In this document: in pieces, positions 15,769 to 20,790 of the stretch
Layout: every line of letters starts with the position of its first letter
How positions within the stretch are numbered: the stretch's first letter is position 1
Assembly: GCA_964563105.1 (NCBI GenBank)
Contig: CAZLXM010000072.1
Span: 1 to 20,790, forward strand
DNA length: 20,790 bases
Source of the DNA: CAYVTV01 sp964563105
GTDB taxonomy: Bacteria > Bacteroidota > Bacteroidia > Bacteroidales > GCA-2748055
Direction: 5' to 3'
Notes under the pieces: model-generated
Told to the model about the DNA's origin: nothing
The model's database searches: none
What the model saw: the letters and a program-made list of their open reading frames with translations, nothing else
Position numbers and translations under genes: made by a program

Positions 15769-16478
15769 AGTATTTCATGCATCAAATAATTAACTATAAC
15801 AATAAATTTCTTATAAATTTATAATTCGTTCTCCATTTATTTAAAATAATGTTCGCCTAAAACCCTAAACACTAACTTAGGTTTATAGGTGATGCCATAT
15901 TTTTTATCCCTTGAAATAATTTTTTTGTTTACATAAAAAATCAGGAAAACTACCTTCCTTTATGTTTCAAGTTCATCGTTTAAAAATAATGCTATTTTTC
16001 TAACTTAGCTAGTAGATAAAATTTAGTAAAGCACTATATTTTATTAAAATAATATTTTGTGAATTATTAAATTTATATAATAACTATCTTGAATGAAATG
16101 AAATACGTTAAATATAAGTGAAAGTTACAATGGAGTGAACAGTTAGGTTGAATATAACCGCTTTTTAAAAATATAGTTTTGTAAAAAATTTTTACTTAAA
16201 TTCTATATCAACAAAATAAATAACAACATTTAATATTTTTTTAAAAAAACAGATTTATATAAAATATAATTTGTATTTTTTGTTTTTATAATTTCTGAAA
16301 ATGTTACGACTATTTTCGTAATTAATAGGTTGAAAAAAAAATAATATGTATTTATTTAAAATTTCAATAAAAAATACAATATTTGTGCAACAAAAAAAAT
16401 CTTATATCGTTTAAGATAATTTATTAATCATTTCTATATATTAATTAATCTATAATAAGAACCTATTCGTCAAAATAT
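15769..16478. promoter_or_regulatory. Divergent AT-rich control region
   Basis: This 710-base spacer lies between the start of the polysaccharide operon (minus strand) and the start of the large surface-protein gene (plus strand), so it should hold promoters for both. It contains the imperfect hairpin at 15856-15889 and a small inverted repeat ATCTTA/TAAGAT at 16399-16404 and 16412-16417. TAGTTTTG at 16174-16181 matches the Bacteroidetes -7 consensus on the plus strand but lacks a well-spaced -33 partner. No gene is visible. Confidence 0.5.
15856..15889 (-). promoter_or_regulatory. Imperfect hairpin in the operon leader
   Basis: Arms at 15856-15868 and 15877-15889 pair over 12 base pairs with one bulged base on each side, leaving an 8-base loop. 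It lies about 90-120 bases upstream of the first operon gene. No clean U-run follows on the minus strand, so it is more likely a leader RNA structure or operator than a terminator. Confidence 0.4.
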
Positions 16479-19400
16479 ATGATGTTAATGCATAGATTAA
16501 TTTTACCAATTTTTCTTTCAGTTAGTTTAATTTCTTCTGCCACTGATTATTATGTTAAAAACGGTGGTAATGACAATGCAGATGGCAAAAGTGATGCCAC
16601 TGCCTGGGCTACGATAGGTAAAGTTAACAAAGCTTCCTTGAAGGGAGGTGATATTGTGTTTTTTAAACGTGGTGATACTTGGCGTGTAACAAACACGAAT
16701 AATCAATTAATTCCTAAAAGTGGTACCGTCGGGAATAATATTATTTATAGCGCTTATGGTCAAGGAGATAAACCAAAAATATTTGGATCAATACAATTAA
16801 ATAATGCAAATGATTGGACAAATCAAGGTGGTAATATTTGGTTAAGCAAAAATGCAGGTTTATCAATAGAAGTTTGTAATTTAATTTTTAATAATGAAGA
16901 AAGTTGCGGTTTAAGAGTAAATAAATCAGGAGACGTAAATGCACAAGGTAAATTTTATTATAATTATGATAATAAAATATTAACACTTTACTCAATTGGT
17001 AATCCTGCAACTTATTATTCAAATATAGAAGTAGCTTTAAAAGTTACAACAATTAATATTACTTATTATGTGTCAAATGTGAATATTGAAAATTTTGATA
17101 TTCGATATGCAGGATATAATGGTATTTCAACATCAGGTAATAATAATAATGTTACCATACGAAATTGTGATATATCATGGATTGGTGGAGCACAAACATC
17201 ACCAACCGGAAGTTTACGAATGGGAAATGCCATAGAAGGCTGGTATAGTTGTTCAAATATTTTAATTGAAAAAAATTATATTGATCAAATATATGATGCC
17301 GGTATTACATGGCAATATCTTAATGATTCATATGCAGTAGATGTAAAAAAATGGATTGCCAGATACAATATAATTAGAAATTGTGAAATGAGTTATGAGT
17401 TTTGGTGTAAGGATAATGGCAAGGGTAAAATTGATGGTGTTTATTTTGATAATAACATTTGCGTTGATGCAGGAAAGCATTGGGCATCAAATCAGCGTTG
17501 GGGCCAGGTTAGAAGGTCACATTTCTCAGCAGCCCACATGACTGCTAATCTAAAAAATTGTTATATTAGAAATAATATTTTTGCGGGAGCTGCAAATTAC
17601 GTCATATATGCTCAGATAGTGTGGCCGGCTATAGATATTGTTTGGGATAATAATTTATATTACGGAGCTAATTCAATTGCAACAGTTTATGGTACAACAT
17701 ACAGAACATTAGCACAATGGCAAAACTTTTCTTCCCAGGATAAAAACTCTATATCCGCCAATCCCAATTTCATTAGTTCCACCGATTTTCATCTCCAGCC
17801 AAATTCTCCGGCAATAAATGCCGGACTTAATTTAGGATACACTGAGGACTTTGATGGTAACCCAATTGTCGGCCTTCCGGATATAGGAGCTTTCGAGTAC
17901 CAGCCGGCTGCAACTCCGGTTTTACCCGTTTATGTAAGCTCAGTTATTGAAAACGAAGCACCGGCACAACTTGTAATTACTTATGACCGGACCCTTGCAA
18001 ATAAAGTGCCGGCAACTTCAGCATTTACGGTGCTCGTAAATAAAATAGCCAGAACAGTTAATTCTGTCATTGTCTCAGGAACAAAAGTACAACTCACACT
18101 TGCCACACCGGTCGCTTTTGGCGATATAGTTACCGTTGCATATAACAAACCTGCAACTAACCCATTGCAAACTCCTACAGGAGGACAAGCTGAATCCATT
18201 ACTGCACAAACAGTTAAAAACAACCTCAAACCACCCGAACCTAAATATGTTAATTCGCTGGTCGAAAATAACGCAGCCTCAATTATCGAAATGTCATTCG
18301 ATATTGCCCTGGCAAACATTATCCCTGCAAGCCAGGCTTTTTCTGTTCTGGTCAATTCAGTTGCCAGAGCTGTTAATAATGTTACTGTTACCGGAAATAA
18401 AGTGAGACTGACACTCTCAAGCCCGATAGCCTTTGGAGATGTAGTTACAATAGCATATAACAAACCGGCAAACAATCCACTGCAATCCCCTGCCGGTGGG
18501 CAAACTGCCTCATTTACCGCAAAAACTGTCAAAAATAATGTCGAACCTCCGCTACCCGTTTTTCAAAGCGCTGTTGTAGAAAATAATACACCAGGTATGA
18601 TCGAATTAACATACGATTTGAACCTGGCAGCAATCCTTCCAAATGTTTCAGCTTTTAAAGTACTTGTTAATTCCACTGAAAGAACAGTTAGCGCTTTAAA
18701 TATATCGGAGAATAAGGTCCGGTTATATTTGTCGTCTCCGGTGGTATATGGAGATAAAATCAGCATTACTTATACCAAACCTTCTGTTAATCCTTTACAA
18801 ACAAGTGCGGGAGGACAGGCTGAGTCAATTAGTTCACGACCGGTTACAAACAACGTTGAACCACTGATATTAGAATATGTAAGTTCTGTTATAGAAAATG
18901 CAAATCCGGATATTCTTATAATCAGCTTAAGTCTCGATCTTGCAAATGTTATTCCCCCTGCTAATGCTTTTAGCGTATTTGTCAATTCTATTTTCAGACC
19001 GGTGGAAGCAGTAAGTATTTCAGATAATAAGGTTCAGTTAAAGCTTTCAAATCCGGTTGAATCAGAAAACTCTGTAACGGTAAGCTATATAAAACCATCC
19101 GTCAATCCGCTACGGGCAGTCGGAGGCGAGGAAGCACAGAATTTCAGTGCAAAGCCTGTAACAAACAATGTTATTCCGGCCGATCCCTTATACCAGAGCT
19201 CTTCCATAGAAAATGATGATCCTTCGCTTATAGTGATAAATTATGATCTGATACTGGCTAATGTAGCTACTCCGGCATCAGCATTTACTGTCAGGATAAA
19301 TAATCAGGTAAAAACCGTCAGCAGCATTTCTGTTTCAGGAAGCAGGATTTTACTGAGACTTCCCAGCCCGGCAGCTTATGGCGATAATATTACTATCTCT

Positions 19401-20790
19401 TATAATAAGCCTGCTGTCAATTATATTCAAACAGCGGCGGGTGGAGAGGCAGCATCAATCTCTTCCAGGCCTGTTACTAATAATATAGATCCTGAAATTC
19501 CGGTCTGGCAAACCGCGTCTGTTGAAAATGAAAGGCCTTCTCAAATCAATATCCAATATAGTTTAGCCCTTAGCAATATTTTACCCGATAAAAGTGCTTT
19601 TGTTGTAAGAGTAAATTCAACTGTAAGAACAGTTAATTCAGTATCAATAAACAGCGGAAAAGTTATCCTTACGCTCGCAGGCCCTGTCGTTTATGGCGAT
19701 ATTGTTACAGTTGAATATATTAAACCGGCATCAAATCCATTACAAACATCTGACGGAGGACAGGCTGAAAGTTCAGGAGTGAAGACTGTCAATAACCAGG
19801 TTGATCCGGTAAAACCTGTTAATATGGGGGCTGTTATAGAAAATAATACAGCAAACATACTGGAATTGAACTATGATTTAGCACTGGCAAATATCAGGCC
19901 TGCTGCAAATGCATTTACAGTAATGGTCAATTCACTGCCAAGGGCAGTAAGCTCAGTAACAATATCAGGGCCGAAAGTATTGCTCAATCTGTCTGCACCG
20001 GTAGTATATGGGGATAATGTAAGGATATCCTACACAAAACCGGCAACAAACCCCCTGCAAACATCTCAGGGCGGACAGGCTGATGCAATAAACAACCAGA
20101 CGGTTACAAATAATGTACTCCCGGTAGTGCCGGTATTTGTCAATGCTACGGTTGAAAATGCTGCACCGGATATTATAAGGCTAAACTATGATATTGCGCT
20201 GACTAATATAATTCCGTCTGTATCTGCATTCAATGTAAAAGTAAATTCAACAACAGTTGCAGTTCAGGATATAAATATTTCAGGGACGCTTGTCACCCTC
20301 AAATTAAGCAACCCTGCAAAATACGGCGATGTAATCAGCATATCATATAACAAACCGGCTTCACAGCCCCTGCAAACAGCCGACGGGGGTATAGCAGGTC
20401 CATTCAGCGAACAAATTGCCGAAAACAAGATCCTCCCTCCAAATCCGGTATTCATAAATGCTACGGTAGAAGATGCAAACCCTGCAGTGGTGGAAATGAA
20501 TTATGACCTTCCACTTATCACACCAGCTCCTTCAGTAACGGCTTTCTCTGTAAGAGTAAATAATATTTCAAGGGCAATAAGCTCTGTTACAATTTCAGGA
20601 ACTAAAGTGAGATTAACACTGACAAATGCAATATCATTTGGTAACAATATAACCGTAAGTTATACTAAACCTTCACAAAATCCGCTGGGGACAGCCGACG
20701 GAGGACAGGCCGCTACGATCACCAATAAGAATGTTGAAAATAATATAAAAGCTCCCGTTCCAAAATATTCAGGTTCCATAATAGAAGGGC
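16479..20790 (+). CDS. Large secreted beta-helix protein with SwmB-type repeats (3' end missing)
   Basis: The frame is open from ATG 16479 to the window edge: 1437 codons with no stop, C-terminus outside. Residues 1-21 form a signal peptide (cleavage after SSA likely; ATG 16488 is an alternative start). Residues 22 to about 425 look like a right-handed parallel beta-helix, with the opening YYVKNGGND, many short Asn-rich strands and recurring patterns such as IRNCDIS and IRNNIF. Residues 426-475 resemble the choice-of-anchor-Q segment (FHLQPNSPAINAG, then PDIGAFEY). From residue 485 come nine complete 105-residue SwmB-like repeats and the start of a tenth. Beta-helix domains of this type are often polysaccharide lyases or glycan binders, and the repeats would form a long surface stalk. 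It is probably a surface protein acting on or holding glycan. Its outer-membrane or T9SS sorting signal would lie beyond the window. It is divergent from the glycan operon. Confidence 0.85.
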   Translation, partial: MMLMHRLILPIFLSVSLISSATDYYVKNGGNDNADGKSDATAWATIGKVNKASLKGGDIVFFKRGDTWRVTNTNNQLIPKSGTVGNNIIYSAYGQGDKPKIFGSIQLNNANDWTNQGGNIWLSKNAGLSIEVCNLIFNNEESCGLRVNKSGDVNAQGKFYYNYDNKILTLYSIGNPATYYSNIEVALKVTTINITYYVSNVNIENFDIRYAGYNGISTSGNNNNVTIRNCDISWIGGAQTSPTGSLRMGNAIEGWYSCSNILIEKNYIDQIYDAGITWQYLNDSYAVDVKKWIARYNIIRNCEMSYEFWCKDNGKGKIDGVYFDNNICVDAGKHWASNQRWGQVRRSHFSAAHMTANLKNCYIRNNIFAGAANYVIYAQIVWPAIDIVWDNNLYYGANSIATVYGTTYRTLAQWQNFSSQDKNSISANPNFISSTDFHLQPNSPAINAGLNLGYTEDFDGNPIVGLPDIGAFEYQPAATPVLPVYVSSVIENEAPAQLVITYDRTLANKVPATSAFTVLVNKIARTVNSVIVSGTKVQLTLATPVAFGDIVTVAYNKPATNPLQTPTGGQAESITAQTVKNNLKPPEPKYVNSLVENNAASIIEMSFDIALANIIPASQAFSVLVNSVARAVNNVTVTGNKVRLTLSSPIAFGDVVTIAYNKPANNPLQSPAGGQTASFTAKTVKNNVEPPLPVFQSAVVENNTPGMIELTYDLNLAAILPNVSAFKVLVNSTERTVSALNISENKVRLYLSSPVVYGDKISITYTKPSVNPLQTSAGGQAESISSRPVTNNVEPLILEYVSSVIENANPDILIISLSLDLANVIPPANAFSVFVNSIFRPVEAVSISDNKVQLKLSNPVESENSVTVSYIKPSVNPLRAVGGEEAQNFSAKPVTNNVIPADPLYQSSSIENDDPSLIVINYDLILANVATPASAFTVRINNQVKTVSSISVSGSRILLRLPSPAAYGDNITISYNKPAVNYIQTAAGGEAASISSRPVTNNIDPEIPVWQTASVENERPSQINIQYSLALSNILPDKSAFVVRVNSTVRTVNSVSINSGKVILTLAGPVVYGDIVTVEYIKPASNPLQTSDGGQAESSGVKTVNNQVDPVKPVNMGAVIENNTANILELNYDLALANIRPAANAFTVMVNSLPRAVSSVTISGPKVLLNLSAPVVYGDNVRISYTKPATNPLQTSQGGQADAINNQTVTNNVLPVVPVFVNATVENAAPDIIRLNYDIALTNIIPSVSAFNVKVNSTTVAVQDINISGTLVTLKLSNPAKYGDVISISYNKPASQPLQTADGGIAGPFSEQIAENKILPPNPVFINATVEDANPAVVEMNYDLPLITPAPSVTAFSVRVNNISRAISSVTISGTKVRLTLTNAISFGNNITVSYTKPSQNPLGTADGGQAATITNKNVENNIKAPVPKYSGSIIEG
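17931..20790 (+). repeat. Tandem 315-bp (105-aa) SwmB-type repeats
   Basis: Repeat starts are at 17931, 18246, 18561, 18876, 19191, 19506, 19821, 20136, 20451 and 20766 (last one cut by the edge): exactly 315 bases each time. Recurrent features are (I/V)EN at 6-8, AF-x-V-x-VN at 31-37, Arg41, GD near 64-65, a Tyr-x-Lys-Pro near 71-74, NPLQ at 77-80, a GG pair near 84 and NN at 97-98. Repeat 4 lacks the GD motif and shifts GG by one residue, compensated within the unit. Repeat 5 reads NYIQ instead of NPLQ, and repeat 9 reads GN for GD. The copies are clearly diverged in sequence despite constant length. Confidence 0.92.

Noticed and set aside
15769..16478. Invertible promoter (phase-variable capsule switch)
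   Set aside because: I saw no pair of long inverted repeats bracketing a promoter and no recombinase gene nearby. Only short hairpins are present.
17981..18985. Several minus-strand ORFs up to 183 aa opposite the repeats
   Set aside because: They are antisense shadows of the plus-strand repeat gene, which is open for 1437 codons with a consistent 105-residue period.
17931..20790. CRISPR array or transposon-like tandem repeats
   Set aside because: The 315-base period is in frame, encodes a recognisable protein domain and has no short identical repeats with unique spacers.
16479..20790. Pseudogene or frameshift between the beta-helix and repeat parts
   Set aside because: I translated the whole stretch by hand. 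The frame is continuous with no stop, and both halves are in the same frame.

Overview
The window looks like a chromosomal piece of a Bacteroidota bacterium. This is inferred from very AT-rich spacers, no strong Shine-Dalgarno sites, large Wzx/Wzy-type polysaccharide gene runs, and a surface protein that joins a beta-helix, a choice-of-anchor-Q-like segment and SwmB-type repeats. No rRNA, tRNA, transposase, phage gene or CRISPR array was seen.

Layout. (1) 181-1347 (+) is a stand-alone family 4 glycosyltransferase. (2) 1461-4889 (-) is a compact cassette, read right to left: a 71-aa exosortase-substrate-like protein, an unrecognised 84-aa ORF, an ATP-grasp ligase, a second 64-aa substrate-like protein, and an exosortase-family membrane protease/transpeptidase with its Cys, Arg and His residues in place. 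The two tiny proteins share an almost identical C-terminus (PLDGG motif, hydrophobic stretch, basic tail), a common upstream leader and related 3' hairpins, so they are paralogous transcription units. (3) 5300-15768 (-) is a nine-gene exopolysaccharide/O-antigen operon: GT2 transferase, Wzx flippase, Wzy-like polymerase, five GT4 transferases in a row, and an NAD-dependent sugar epimerase/dehydratase. Genes overlap by a few bases or are separated by 11-51 bases. (4) 15769-16478 is an AT-rich divergent spacer. (5) 16479 to the right edge (+) is one open frame of at least 1437 codons: signal peptide, right-handed beta-helix domain, anchor-Q-like segment, then nine complete 105-aa SwmB-type repeats and the start of a tenth. 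The gene runs off the window.

How it may work together (inference). The operon would build and export a complex polysaccharide. The exosortase would process the two miniature substrates, whose mature part before the sorting motif is only about 15-25 residues. The ATP-grasp enzyme encoded between them could add an amino acid to a sugar or to such a peptide. No initiating sugar-phosphate transferase, Wza/Wzc export machinery or polymer-length regulator lies in the window, so the pathway is incomplete here. The most interesting candidate system is the cassette at 1461-4889, an exosortase with two micro-substrates and a ligase. I recall that NCBI curators have named a Bacteroidota exosortase and a short sorting domain of the PIDGG type (PID-CTERM), and the PLDGG motif here probably belongs to that class. 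I could not verify this.
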